Assembly: GCF_026967985.1 (NCBI RefSeq)
Contig: NZ_JAPVBJ010000003.1
Location: forward strand, 495,101 to 559,100
Direction: 5' to 3'
Length of the DNA stretch: 64,000 nt
Source: Modestobacter sp. VKM Ac-2984
GTDB taxonomy: Bacteria; Actinomycetota; Actinomycetes; Mycobacteriales; Geodermatophilaceae
Position numbers and translations under genes: made by a program. Numbering within the stretch: position 1 is the first letter of the stretch; every line of letters starts with the position of its first letter. This document shows positions 10,124-22,937 of this stretch, in pieces. The notes below the pieces were generated by a model, which did no database searches, was not told the DNA's origin, and was given only the letters and a program-made list of their open reading frames with translations.

Positions 10124-11913
10124 CGCTGGGTGCCCGGCTTGCGGTTCTGCAGACCGAGCCACCGGCGCCGCAGCTCGTGCGCGGCGGCCTTGGGGCGCCG
10201 GTCGCGGGTGAACACGCCCTTCTTGTTGCCGTCGACCCGGTGGATCGCCCGGGTGGTCTGGAAGTCGGCGAAGTTCCAGATCTGCTCGCCGGCGAACGCC
10301 GCCACCCGGTCGAACACCCGGTGGTGCATCTCCAGGAAGTCCCGCTGGTACTCCTCCGTCCACGGGATGTCCCACAGGGAGTGCAGCCCCTGCATCGTGT
10401 CCGCGCCGTACTCGGTCATGAGGATGGGCTTGTCGTACTTCGCCGCCCAGCCGCGCAGGTCCCGCTCCAGGTAGTCCTCGGCCGTGACGAGGTCCCCGTT
10501 GGCGACGTACCAGCCGTAGTAGCGGTTCAGCGAGATCACGTCGAACAGGTCGGCGATGCGGTCGTTGCCGGGGTTGGCGAACATGACCACGGCGTAGGTG
10601 ACCGGGCGGGTCGGGTCCAGCTCGCGGGTGAGCTGCACGAGCGGTTCGAAGTACTCCCGGGCGCCCTCCTCGTTGGAGGAGGGCTCGTTGGTGATGCACC
10701 ACATCACCACGCTGGGGTGGTTCTTGTCCCGGGCGATCAGCTCGCGGAGGTGCTGGGCGTGCACCGCCTGCGTCTGGTCGTTGAAGGTCTCCGCGGAGAA
10801 GGTCGGCGTGGTGACCGCGCCGGTGATCCCGCCGGTGACGGCGAGGTTGAGGCCGACGGCCGAGGTCTCGTCGATGACGACGATGCCGTGCCGGTCGGCG
10901 AACTCCAGCACCTCCTCGGCGTAGGGGTAGTGCGAGGTGCGGAAGGAGTTGGCGCCGATCCACTCCATCAGCTGGAAGTCGTGCACCAGGTAGGCGTCGT
11001 CGTGGCCCTTGCCGCGGATGGGGGTGTCCTCGTGCTTGCCGAAGCCGGTGAAGTAGAACGGCTCGCCGTTGATCAGGAACTGGGTGCCGCGGACCTCGAC
11101 GGTGCGGACGCCGAAGGCCTCGGTGTAGCTGTCGACGACCGTGTCACCGTCGACCACCTCGACCACGAGGTCGTAGAGGTGGGCCGCGCCGGGCTGCCAC
11201 AGCGTGACGTCCTCGATCCGCAGGCTGCCCTCCGCGCCGGTGCCGGCGGCGACCTCGGCGCCCGTGACGTCCAGCGCGCGCACCCGGACGTCGGCCGGGG
11301 CGCTGGTGCGCACGGCGTAGTCGACGGTGCCCGCCGCCCCGTCCACACCGGTGACGACCGTGACGTCCTCGACGTGCGTGGCGGGGCGGCTGTACAGCCA
11401 CACCGACCGCGCGAGCCCCGCGTAGTTGAAGAAGTCGTGCAGGTAGGTCTGCTTGCGCCGGCCGGACTGCTCCACGGTGAGCGTGCCCGGCGGGAGCGTC
11501 ACGTTGGTCAGCTCGTTGTTGACCCCGACGGTGAGGCGGAACTCCTCCCCCGCCCGGACGACGTCGGTGATGTCGGCCTCGAACGGGGTGTACCCGCCGA
11601 CGTGCTCGGCGACGAGGTGGCCGTCGACGTACACCCGGCCCTCGTGGGTGGCCGAGTCGAACCGCAGCAGCACCCGCTCGCCGGCCCACCCGCGGGGCAC
11701 CCGCACCGAGCGCTGGTACCAGACCCACCCGACGTGGTCACGGATCTCCCGGTCGGCGAACAGGTCGTTGTAGCTGGCTGGCACCGCCGCCTCCAGCGTG
11801 GTCTCCAGGCGGCCGGTCCACGGCTCGTCCTGCACGCGGCCGGCGATGCCGAAGCGCCACAGGCCGTCGAGGTTCACCAGTTCACGGGTCGGGGTGGCGC
11901 GGGGCTTGAGCAT
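10120..11913 (-). CDS. uidA: Beta-glucuronidase, glycoside hydrolase family 2
   Basis: A 597-residue GH2 enzyme very close to E. coli GusA/UidA in length and layout: sugar-binding jelly roll starting NLDGLWRFGIAG, immunoglobulin-like domain, then a TIM barrel. Catalytic acid/base is Glu410 in ITNEPSS and the nucleophile is Glu501 in LMTEYGAD. The glucuronate-specific Asn-x-Lys motif is present as Asn563 and Lys565 in DGNKKGVF, so it should recognise the carboxylate of glucuronides. The ATG at 11913 has a perfect AGGAGG 7 bases upstream; the open frame beyond it is unsupported. No signal peptide, hence cytoplasmic. Middle gene of the operon lacZ-type GH2, uidA, MFS. Confidence 0.97.
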   Translation of the reverse strand: MLKPRATPTRELVNLDGLWRFGIAGRVQDEPWTGRLETTLEAAVPASYNDLFADREIRDHVGWVWYQRSVRVPRGWAGERVLLRFDSATHEGRVYVDGHLVAEHVGGYTPFEADITDVVRAGEEFRLTVGVNNELTNVTLPPGTLTVEQSGRRKQTYLHDFFNYAGLARSVWLYSRPATHVEDVTVVTGVDGAAGTVDYAVRTSAPADVRVRALDVTGAEVAAGTGAEGSLRIEDVTLWQPGAAHLYDLVVEVVDGDTVVDSYTEAFGVRTVEVRGTQFLINGEPFYFTGFGKHEDTPIRGKGHDDAYLVHDFQLMEWIGANSFRTSHYPYAEEVLEFADRHGIVVIDETSAVGLNLAVTGGITGAVTTPTFSAETFNDQTQAVHAQHLRELIARDKNHPSVVMWCITNEPSSNEEGAREYFEPLVQLTRELDPTRPVTYAVVMFANPGNDRIADLFDVISLNRYYGWYVANGDLVTAEDYLERDLRGWAAKYDKPILMTEYGADTMQGLHSLWDIPWTEEYQRDFLEMHHRVFDRVAAFAGEQIWNFADFQTTRAIHRVDGNKKGVFTRDRRPKAAAHELRRRWLGLQNRKPGTQR

Positions 11914-11960
11914 CGATCTCCTCCTGGTTCGGCGGCGCCGGGGACCCGGCGCCGGGTGCT

Positions 11961-15790
<3,830 letters not shown>

Positions 15791-15815
15791 GCCCCGGTCT
15801 CGGCGCCGACACGCG

Positions 15816-15853
15816 CACGGGTCCCGAGCGGCGGACGCCACTCGGGACCCGTG
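15816..15853. terminator. Bidirectional hairpin terminator
   Basis: A perfect 13-base stem CACGGGTCCCGAG pairs with CTCGGGACCCGTG across a 12-base loop. It lies in the 84-base gap between the converging TetR gene and the binding-protein gene. There is no T-tract, as usual in high-GC actinobacteria. Confidence 0.8.
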
Positions 15854-15874
15854 TGCGAGCGGGTGCGGCTGGAC

Positions 15875-17437
15875 CTACTCGGCGACGTCGAACGCCCGGA
15901 TGGTGCTGAGCGGCCGGGCGCCGGTACCGACGAACTCGATCCCGTCCGTGGTGGCCCATCGCGTCCCGATGACACCGATCGGCGCGTCGAGCGCCTGGTC
16001 CACCACGACCGTGCCGGCCTCCTCGTACAGCTCGGTGCGCGCGTCCACGTCGGTCGTGGTCGCGATCTCGTCGTACAGCGACGCGATCTCCGGGTTGGTG
16101 ACGTCGAACGGGTTGACCGAGCCCGTCGCGCTGTAGTGGTCCTGCAACACCCGCGACGGCACGTCGAGGCTCTCGATCCAGAACGCCGCCGGGTACGCCC
16201 CGGACTGGATGGCCGAACCGGTGTCCGTCGGGGGCAGCGGTTCCCACGTGACGTCGATCCCGACCTCACCCAGGGCCTGGGTGACCGTCGGCTGGAAGTT
16301 CGTCGACACCAACGTGGCGGGCAGGGTCAGCTCGAAGCCGTCGGCGTACCCGGCCTCGGCGAGCAGCGCGCGGGCGGCCTCGGGGTCGTAGTCGTACACG
16401 GTCGGCTCGACGTACCCGGGCGTGCCCGGGGCGAAGAGGGTCTCGGTGGGCTCACCGTTGCCCTGCAGGATTCCCTCGACGATCCCCTCGCGGTCGAAGG
16501 CCATGTTGATCGCCTGGCGCACCCGGACGTCGGCGAGCGCGGGGACCATGGTCCCCTCCCGGTCCAGGATCTTGATGCTCGCGGTGGCGTTCGGCGACAG
16601 CTCGGAGATGGTGAAGTCAGCCCCCTGGAGCTGCTGGGCCTGGGCCGGCTGCACCGAACCGGCGTTGATCTCCCCGGACTGCAGGGCGTTGAACGCCGCC
16701 GTCTGGTCCTGGATCACCCGCACCCGGAAGGTCTCGAAGGGGTAGTCCTCGACGTTCCAGTAGTCGTCCCGGCGGTTGAGCACGTAGGTGGCACCGGTCA
16801 CCGTGGCCTCGGTGTCGAGCTCGTACGGCCCCGAGCCGACCGGGTCGAGCGCCGTGGAGTCGTCGTCGAGCGTCTCGGCGTCCCCGATGACGCCGGCGGC
16901 CAGCGCGAGGTTGGACAGCAGGGTGGGGTCCGGCTCCGAGAGGTCGAGGACGACCGTGCGCTCGTCGGGCGCCTCGACCGACTCCACGCTGGCGAGCTTG
17001 GGCTGCTGCGGCCCGGGCGTGGTGCGGGTGCGCTCGAGCGTGGCCGCCACGTCCTCGGCGGTCACCGGGTCGCCGTTGCTGAACGTCATGCCCTCGCGCA
17101 GCGTCAGCGTGAGGGTCTGCAGGTCGTCGGAGTACTCGTAGCTCTCGGCCGCGTACGGCTGCGGTTCGCCGTTCTCGTCCAGGACGAACAACGAGTCGAA
17201 GAGCGCGGTCCAGATGAACGCCTGCTGACCCTCCTGCAACTGCGCCGGGTCCAGCGAGTTGGGCTGGGCCTGGATCGGCAGCGCGAGGGTTGCATCGCCG
17301 GCACCGGACGCGCCTCCCCCCTCGCCGGACGATTCCGACCCGCCCGAACAGGCGGCCGTCGAGAGGAGCGCCGTGGCCCCGAGGGCCGCAACGAGACGCC
17401 GCGGCACAGGCCGCGGACGGGTGAACTGGGCGAGCAT
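15875..17437 (-). CDS. ABC transporter solute-binding lipoprotein, family 5
   Basis: A 520-residue family-5 (DppA/OppA-type) binding protein. A lipoprotein signal peptide ends at LLSTAAC, followed by a Ser/Gly-rich tether. Family stretches include PNSLDPAQ, YAAESYEYSDD, LREGMTFSNGDPVTAEDV, SGPYELD and VRQAINMAFDREGI. The ATG at 17437 has AAGGGAG upstream; 28 further open residues upstream are not supported. It has no permease beside it. Its close paralogue at 27057-28595 is near a Dpp-type permease set, so the two probably share it. With glycoside hydrolases as neighbours an oligosaccharide ligand is likelier than a peptide. Elements at 17570-17592 suggest control by the local LacI regulon. 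Confidence 0.9.
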   Translation of the reverse strand: MLAQFTRPRPVPRRLVAALGATALLSTAACSGGSESSGEGGGASGAGDATLALPIQAQPNSLDPAQLQEGQQAFIWTALFDSLFVLDENGEPQPYAAESYEYSDDLQTLTLTLREGMTFSNGDPVTAEDVAATLERTRTTPGPQQPKLASVESVEAPDERTVVLDLSEPDPTLLSNLALAAGVIGDAETLDDDSTALDPVGSGPYELDTEATVTGATYVLNRRDDYWNVEDYPFETFRVRVIQDQTAAFNALQSGEINAGSVQPAQAQQLQGADFTISELSPNATASIKILDREGTMVPALADVRVRQAINMAFDREGIVEGILQGNGEPTETLFAPGTPGYVEPTVYDYDPEAARALLAEAGYADGFELTLPATLVSTNFQPTVTQALGEVGIDVTWEPLPPTDTGSAIQSGAYPAAFWIESLDVPSRVLQDHYSATGSVNPFDVTNPEIASLYDEIATTTDVDARTELYEEAGTVVVDQALDAPIGVIGTRWATTDGIEFVGTGARPLSTIRAFDVAE

Positions 17438-17569
17438 GGTCACTCCCTTGTGATGCGCACCTACCGGCGCGAACGGGCCGGACACGGGAGGACCCGTGGT
17501 GCCGCGGGTGTTGATCCGCACACCGGAGCCCTCTGGCTGACCTCAGCCAAGCAGTGGCGCAGCTCACGG

Positions 17570-17592
17570 TGAACCGATTGCCACTTGTTGCC
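17570..17592 (-). promoter_or_regulatory. Composite operator upstream of family-5 binding protein
   Basis: Bases 17570-17583 (TGAACCGATTGCCA) form an imperfect palindrome of the CAACCGGTTG class. TTGCC recurs at 17588, exactly 10 bases after TTGCC at 17578, so the minus strand reads GGCAACAAGTGGCAA toward the binding-protein gene about 140 bases away. Confidence 0.6.
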
Positions 17593-17690
17593 ACAACCTG
17601 TCGCACAGATCACAGGACGGTCACGTCCCGCGCCAGGGCGCACAAGGCGGCCAGAGGGGTGCGCCGGCCCCGATCGACGCCCCCGACTCA

Positions 17691-17708
17691 TTGGCAACCG
17701 GATGCCAA
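17691..17708. promoter_or_regulatory. LacI-type operator upstream of the 883-residue glycosidase-like gene
   Basis: TTGGCAACCGGATGCCAA is an 18-base palindrome with a single mismatched pair, about 145 bases upstream of the start at 17853. It matches the shared TGGCAACCGGTTGCCA consensus of this region. Confidence 0.72.
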
Positions 17709-17852
17709 AGAGGTTGACCTGCCTCGCGCACCGTGCATAGGTTCGCCGTCCACAGTGCCGGTGACCGGTGCCGACGCGACGAGCTCCACGCGCCGACGGC
17801 GTCGTCCCGCGCGGACCAGCTGTGGCCCCCGAGCACGGAGAGGTGTGCCCCC

Positions 17853-20504
17853 ATGCCCCACCCGACGTCCATCCTGGTGACCGCCCCACCGGGGCTCACC
17901 GAACGACCGGCCGTCGACTGGGCGCTGAGCAAGCTCCGCGAGGCCGCCGACGCCCGGTCGACGGGCCTGCACGTCGGAACGGCGAGCGGCACGGAGACGG
18001 AGGCCGCGAGCGGCCTGTCGATCAGGCTCGGGAGCCCGGACGACCTCCGCCGCACCGGTGGCCCGGCCTGCCCCGAGGAGGCCGAGTCCTACGCCATGTC
18101 GGTGGAGGCGGCCGCCGGAGACGGTCGCCGGCTGTCCATCGCAGCGACCGACGACCGCGGGTTCACCTACGCCCTCACGGAGGTCGCCCAGCGGTTGGCC
18201 GCGGGCGGCGTGGCCTCCTTCGAGGTCGGGGAGTCCGAGGTCCAGCGTCCGCACGTCCCGGTCCGCGGCATCCAGCGCGCGTTCTCCAGCGTCCACGAGG
18301 ACTCCCCGTGGTTCCACGACCGGGCCTTCTGGACCGAGTACCTGGACCACCTGGCGATGCAGCGGTTCAACCGGTTCCACCTGGCCTTCGGGATGCAGTA
18401 CAACTACGGCACGGGGTTCGAGAGCCGCACCGCCACCGACAACTACCTCTGCTTCCCCTACCCCTTCCTGCTCGACGTCCCGGGTCACTCCGTGCGCGCG
18501 CAGGGGGTGACCGACGGGGAACGGGACCGCAACTTCGACGCGTTGGCGTACATCGCCCAGGAGACGAAGCGCCGCGGGATGTCCTTCCAGCTCGGGCTGT
18601 GGAACCACGCCTACGACTACGGCTACGACTCCCCCCACTGGTACCCGATCCTGGGGATCGGCCCGGAGTCGCACGCCGAGTACTCCGCCGCCGGGCTCGG
18701 CCAGCTGCTCGAGCGCATCCCCGAGATCGACGGGCTGACGTTCCGGGTCCACCACGAGGGCGGCATCCACGAAGAGGGCCACGAGACGTTCTGGGACGTG
18801 GTCTTCGAGGCCATCTCCGGCGTGGGTCGGCCGATCGAGGTCGACATGCACGCCAAGGGGGTCGACCAGGCGCTGCGCGACAGCGTCGTCAAGCCGAACA
18901 TCCGGCCGGTCATCTCCGGCAAGTACTGGGCCGAGCACATGGGGCTGCCCTACCACCAGACGTCCATCCGCCCCCAGGAGCTCACGCCGTTCGCCTGGCC
19001 CGGGATGAACCGGAAGATGACCGGCGTCACCGACGTCGAGCGGCGCTTCACCCGCTACGGCTACGCCGACTTCCTCGCCGAGGACCAGCCCATCGACTTC
19101 ATGTTCCGGATGTGGCCCGGCACGCAGAAGCTGCTGCTGTGGGGCGACCCCGCGATGGCGGCCGGCTTCGGGCGGATGGCGACGATCGGCGGCTCGCGCG
19201 GCGTCGACCTGTGCGAGCCGCTGTACTTCAAGGGCCGGCGGGGAACCGGCGAGCCCGGCCGGCGCGACCCCTACGTCCGCGACGACCTCCGGCTGGGCGT
19301 CCACGACTGGCGCAAGTACCGGTACACCTACCTGCTGTGGGGGCGGCTGCTGTACGACCCCAGCACCGACCCCGAGGTGTGGCGTCGCTTCCTCCGGGAC
19401 GACTACGGCGCGGCGGCTGCCGACCTCGAGGAGGCCCTCGCCCTGCTCAGCCGGGTGCTGCCGCTGGTGACCGTCGTGCACGGGGTCAGCGGCGCCAACA
19501 ACCACTACTGGCCGGAGATGTACACCGACCTGGCGGTGTCGTTCTGGCGGCAGATGACGCACTACGTGTACGACACCCCGGAGCCGCGGACCTGGGAGGG
19601 GGTCAGCCCGTTCGACCCCACGCTCTTCTACTCCGTCGCCCAGTACTGCGACGACGCGCTGGGCGGGTCCCTCGACGCCCGATACACGCCGCTGGAGGTC
19701 GCGGCGTGGCTGGAGACGATGGCAGCGGAGGGGAGCGCCGCGACCGACCGCGCCGTCGAGGTCGGCGATCCCGCCGACCCGCAGACCCAGCGGACGCTGA
19801 TCGACCTGCGGGTGCTCGTCCAGCTCACGCGCTTCTTCGCCGGCAAGTTCCGTGCCGCGGTGGCCTACGCCCTGTTCGCCCGCACGAGGGACGTGGCGCA
19901 CCTGGAGGAGTCCGCGCGCCTGCTCGAGCAGTCGCACAAGGCCTACGGCGAGATCCCGGCCCTCGTGGCCGGGGTGTACCAGGACGACCTGGCCTTCGGA
20001 TCGGGCGCGATGGAACGCGGGACGTGGAAGGACCGGCTCATGGCGATGCGGGAGGACGCCTACCTGCTCCGCATCGAGCTCCAGCGGGCCCGAGCGGTGG
20101 AGCCCGTCTCCCCCTCCCCGGCCCTCGCCCAGCGGGAGAGCCGCACGGTCGTCCCCGGCCGCTTCGAGACGGCCGAGCGGTACGCCCACGGGGAGCCGTT
20201 CGCCGTCCGGCTCGTCGTGGACGCGCCGGTGTCCGGCGCCGTCCTGCGCTACCGACACCTGAACCAGGCCGAGGCGGTGCAGTCGGTCGAGATGAGCCGC
20301 GTCGGCGAGCACTTCGAGGCCGCCGTCCCGGCCGACTACACCACGGCACCGTTCCCCCTGCTCTTCTTCGCCGAGGTGCAGGTCGACGGCGAGCACCCGG
20401 TGCTGATCCCGGGGCTCGGTGCATCACTGTCCGACCAGCCCTACGTCGTGGTGCACAGCACCGCGGCACCGGCGACGAGCGGGACGACGAGCACGCAGGA
20501 CTGA
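17853..20504 (+). CDS. Large glycoside-hydrolase-like protein, family not recognised
   Basis: An 883-residue protein with no signal peptide. The first 115 residues or so, including SIAATDDRGFTYALTEVAQR, resemble the small alpha/beta domain in front of GH20, GH67 and GH84 barrels. A barrel-like region starts at VRGIQRAFSS with LDHLAMQRFNRFHLAFGMQ, DALAYIAQETKRRGM and WNHAYDYGY. The acidic cluster GLTFRVHHEGGIHEE (Glu302, Glu307, Glu308; His300, His301) sits where such enzymes carry catalytic residues. A helical region and a beta-rich tail follow. It is not a standard GH67 or GH115 alpha-glucuronidase. The ATG at 17853 has GGAGAGG about 9 bases upstream; 40 further open residues upstream look non-coding. 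It has its own operator and strong terminator and lies among uronate genes, so cleavage of an acidic oligosaccharide is a fair guess, no more. Confidence 0.75.
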   Translation: MPHPTSILVTAPPGLTERPAVDWALSKLREAADARSTGLHVGTASGTETEAASGLSIRLGSPDDLRRTGGPACPEEAESYAMSVEAAAGDGRRLSIAATDDRGFTYALTEVAQRLAAGGVASFEVGESEVQRPHVPVRGIQRAFSSVHEDSPWFHDRAFWTEYLDHLAMQRFNRFHLAFGMQYNYGTGFESRTATDNYLCFPYPFLLDVPGHSVRAQGVTDGERDRNFDALAYIAQETKRRGMSFQLGLWNHAYDYGYDSPHWYPILGIGPESHAEYSAAGLGQLLERIPEIDGLTFRVHHEGGIHEEGHETFWDVVFEAISGVGRPIEVDMHAKGVDQALRDSVVKPNIRPVISGKYWAEHMGLPYHQTSIRPQELTPFAWPGMNRKMTGVTDVERRFTRYGYADFLAEDQPIDFMFRMWPGTQKLLLWGDPAMAAGFGRMATIGGSRGVDLCEPLYFKGRRGTGEPGRRDPYVRDDLRLGVHDWRKYRYTYLLWGRLLYDPSTDPEVWRRFLRDDYGAAAADLEEALALLSRVLPLVTVVHGVSGANNHYWPEMYTDLAVSFWRQMTHYVYDTPEPRTWEGVSPFDPTLFYSVAQYCDDALGGSLDARYTPLEVAAWLETMAAEGSAATDRAVEVGDPADPQTQRTLIDLRVLVQLTRFFAGKFRAAVAYALFARTRDVAHLEESARLLEQSHKAYGEIPALVAGVYQDDLAFGSGAMERGTWKDRLMAMREDAYLLRIELQRARAVEPVSPSPALAQRESRTVVPGRFETAERYAHGEPFAVRLVVDAPVSGAVLRYRHLNQAEAVQSVEMSRVGEHFEAAVPADYTTAPFPLLFFAEVQVDGEHPVLIPGLGASLSDQPYVVVHSTAAPATSGTTSTQD

Positions 20505-20508
20505 GTCC

Positions 20509-20544
20509 CACCCCGCCCTCGGCCACCCGGCCGAGGGCGGGGTG
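20509..20544. terminator. Hairpin terminator after the glycosidase-like gene
   Basis: A perfect 16-base stem (CACCCCGCCCTCGGCC with its complement) and a 4-base ACCC loop begin 5 bases after the stop codon at 20504. Confidence 0.85.
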
Positions 20545-20672
20545 CGTGCCCGGCGTCCGGAGCAGTCGCGCCACCGTCGACGAGGCCGACCACGACGGGT
20601 GGTCGACGGGCCCGGACGTCGACCCGTCCCGCCGAGTCGGCCTCGCCCACCTACCCGCTGGGCAGCGCGCCC

Positions 20673-20718
20673 GTGCCAGGAGCCCGGGCAGATGGCGATC
20701 TGCCCGGGCTCCTGGCAC
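20673..20718. terminator. Hairpin terminator of the leftward GHL6-type gene
   Basis: A perfect 21-base stem starting GTGCCAGGAGCCCGGGCAGA with loop GGCG. It lies 20 bases beyond the stop of the leftward gene ending at 20739. Together with the hairpin at 20509 it insulates the two converging genes. Confidence 0.85.
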
Positions 20719-20738
20719 GACTGGGGACGGCGGCCGGT

Positions 20739-22817
20739 TCAGCTCGCCGCGGTGATCCGGACGACCTCGAAGAGCCCGACGGTCGGCAGGTCGACGACCC
20801 GGTCCGCACCGTCGGCGCGGGTCTGCAGGGGGACGCCGGCCACGAGGGCGTCGACCCGGAGGTCCTCCGCGCCCCGCCCACGGAGGCGCAGCGAGCCCCC
20901 CGCGACCGGGACGTGCGCGCCGTAGGACCGGCGACGTGCGCCGCTGTGGTTGAGCAGGTGCACGACCGTGCTGCCACCGCTCTCCCCCACGACCACCTCG
21001 ACGCGGTCGTGCAGCTCCGCGGTGACCGCCGGGTCGACCAGCGACCGGACCACGCTGCCGAGGTGGTCCCGCACGTCGGTCTTGCCGTACTCGCGGTAGG
21101 TCCGCCCCACGGTCCAGGGCACCAGCACGACCTCCCCGCTGCCGAACCGGCGCTGCACCCGGTCCGGGTCGTCGCTCGCGGTGTGCCCGTAGGCGAGCTC
21201 CGGCGGTCCGTGCGGTGCTCGGGGCAGCACGAAGCCCACCGTGCGGACGTCCGGTCGCCACTCGAAGCGCTGGTAGCGGCCCATGACCGGGAGGATCGGC
21301 GCGTCGTAGTGGTGCTCGGCCATCCGTGGCTGCTCCCGGTCGGTGACGTACGTCGACCAGAGGTCGGCGCCGGCCAGCGCGGGTGTCACCGGGCGCAGCG
21401 CCGGGCTGCACTCCAGCTCCACCGCGCCGTCGCGGCTCACCCCGGCCGCACCGGTGATGAGCAGCTTCCCGCCCCGGGAGACGTAGTCGTCGACCCCGGC
21501 GGCACCGCGGCCGAGGGTCCCGACGTCGGGCAGCACCACGAGGGAGTACCGGTCCAGCGCGCCCGCCGCCGCGACCGCCGCCAGGTCACCGACCGGCACG
21601 ACGTCGAACGGCACGTGCTGCTCGAGCAGCGCCTCGTAGACACCGCGGAACTCGTCGATGACCTCCCAGTAGGTGCCGGTGGTCACCGAGCCGTAGTCGG
21701 GACGGACCAGGGCGACCGGTGCCGCCGGCTCCAGCTGCCGGTAGAGGTCGACGTGGTCCCGCCGGAACCGCATCACCTCGCGACCGAGCGACAGCGCCCG
21801 CTGCATCGGCAGCCGCCCGGGTGCACCGAAGAAGAACGCCGACGGGTTGCCGCCGCGGGCGACCGTCTGCACGAGGTACTGGGCGAAGTGCTCCGGCTGC
21901 TCGGCGCCCATGCGGTAGGCGTGGTCGATGAAGGCGACGCAGTTGACCATGACGGCCGAGCCCGGCTGCGAGGACACGTGGGCGCTCACCGCCTCGGCGG
22001 TGGCGTGCGGCCAGAACTCCTTGCCGGGCATCGCGCGGTAGGCGTTGTTGCCCTCCAGGTACACGATGGGCGCCCCGCGTCGGAGCAGGACGCCGATGTC
22101 CCGGTCGCGCGCCGCGACGTGGTCGACGATCGTCGCCGTGAGGCGGGCGAGCGTCGCGCTGGTGTACTGCCGCCACAGGCCGAAGTTCTCACCGCCCAGC
22201 GTGGTCGGCAGCTGCTTGCCGCCGCTGAACTCCGCGAACCCCGCCCGGCACGCGGCGCAGTGGCACGGCGGGTGGTTCACCTCGTCGTAGTCGCGCTCGT
22301 TGAAGTTGAACCAGTTGAAGAACAGTCCGTCGACGTCGTACCGGTCGAGGACCTCGTCCACGACGTCGAGGGTGCGCTCCTGGTAGTACTCCGCCGAGGG
22401 GCAGGTGCTGTACAGCGTGTTGTAGAGCTGCGGCTCGCCGTCCGGGGAGCGGTACAGCCAGTCGGGGTGCTCCTCGGCGATCTCGGACGAGACCTTGGAC
22501 ATGTCGAGCCTGGCGATGACCCGGACGGCCCGGCGCTTCGCGGCGGCGACCGCGTCACCGAACAGGTCCCCGGACGCGCGGCCGGCCAGGAGCGGGTTCC
22601 GGGTCTGGAAGGGCAGGTCGGTCGGGTAGAACGACGAGATCCCGCCGGCGTTCAGCAGCCAGGTGTCCGCGCCGTGGTCCTCGACCGCGTCGAGCGCGAC
22701 CTCGACATCGACGTCCGCGTCGACCTGCTGGAGGTTGGTCTGGAGGACGGTGAACGGCTCGCGCCAGCGGCTCCCCGCAGGGAGATCGCGCTGGGTGGGG
22801 CCGGAGTTGTCGGGCAT
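20739..22817 (-). CDS. Hypothetical glycosyl hydrolase (GHL6-like barrel plus trimerisation-type domain)
   Basis: A 692-residue protein without signal peptide. The N-terminal barrel has the pattern of the uncharacterised GHL6 group: GADTWLLNAGGISSFYPTDL, AAKRRAVRVIARLDMSK, HPDWLYRSPDGEPQ and DVDGLFFNWFNFNE. A CHCAAC-type cysteine cluster (NHPPCHCAACRAGF) is near residue 180. From about residue 385 a flavodoxin-like domain (RYSLVVLPDVGTLGR, YVSRGGKLLITGAAG) resembles the GH42 trimerisation domain; the C-terminus is beta-rich. The ATG at 22817 follows GAGAGG. It is the last gene of the leftward transporter run, 120 bases after OppF. Function unknown; probably a glycosidase acting on the cargo of that transporter. 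Confidence 0.75.
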   Translation of the reverse strand: MPDNSGPTQRDLPAGSRWREPFTVLQTNLQQVDADVDVEVALDAVEDHGADTWLLNAGGISSFYPTDLPFQTRNPLLAGRASGDLFGDAVAAAKRRAVRVIARLDMSKVSSEIAEEHPDWLYRSPDGEPQLYNTLYSTCPSAEYYQERTLDVVDEVLDRYDVDGLFFNWFNFNERDYDEVNHPPCHCAACRAGFAEFSGGKQLPTTLGGENFGLWRQYTSATLARLTATIVDHVAARDRDIGVLLRRGAPIVYLEGNNAYRAMPGKEFWPHATAEAVSAHVSSQPGSAVMVNCVAFIDHAYRMGAEQPEHFAQYLVQTVARGGNPSAFFFGAPGRLPMQRALSLGREVMRFRRDHVDLYRQLEPAAPVALVRPDYGSVTTGTYWEVIDEFRGVYEALLEQHVPFDVVPVGDLAAVAAAGALDRYSLVVLPDVGTLGRGAAGVDDYVSRGGKLLITGAAGVSRDGAVELECSPALRPVTPALAGADLWSTYVTDREQPRMAEHHYDAPILPVMGRYQRFEWRPDVRTVGFVLPRAPHGPPELAYGHTASDDPDRVQRRFGSGEVVLVPWTVGRTYREYGKTDVRDHLGSVVRSLVDPAVTAELHDRVEVVVGESGGSTVVHLLNHSGARRRSYGAHVPVAGGSLRLRGRGAEDLRVDALVAGVPLQTRADGADRVVDLPTVGLFEVVRITAAS

Positions 22818-22937
22818 CTGCACCTCTCGAGGCGGGCGGGGACGTCGTTCGTCCCGAACTGGGCGGGACGGACGACGCTCGGGGGCGGACGGGACGGACC
22901 TGCGGGGCCAGGGACCCGGCGGGCACGGTCGGGCTGC

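Larger units (their letters stand above)
17438..17852. other. 415-base divergent control region
   Basis: This gap separates the leftward binding-protein gene from the rightward glycoside-hydrolase-like gene. It holds two operator-like elements (17570-17592 and 17691-17708), each placed to act on one of the two genes. Open frames through it are continuations of the flanking genes upstream of their ribosome sites; I see no separate gene. Confidence 0.7.

Noticed and set aside
17853-20504. Assigning the 883-residue protein to GH67 or GH115 alpha-glucuronidase
   Set aside because: The N-terminal domain is reminiscent, but I cannot find the diagnostic catalytic motifs of either family, so the family is left open.
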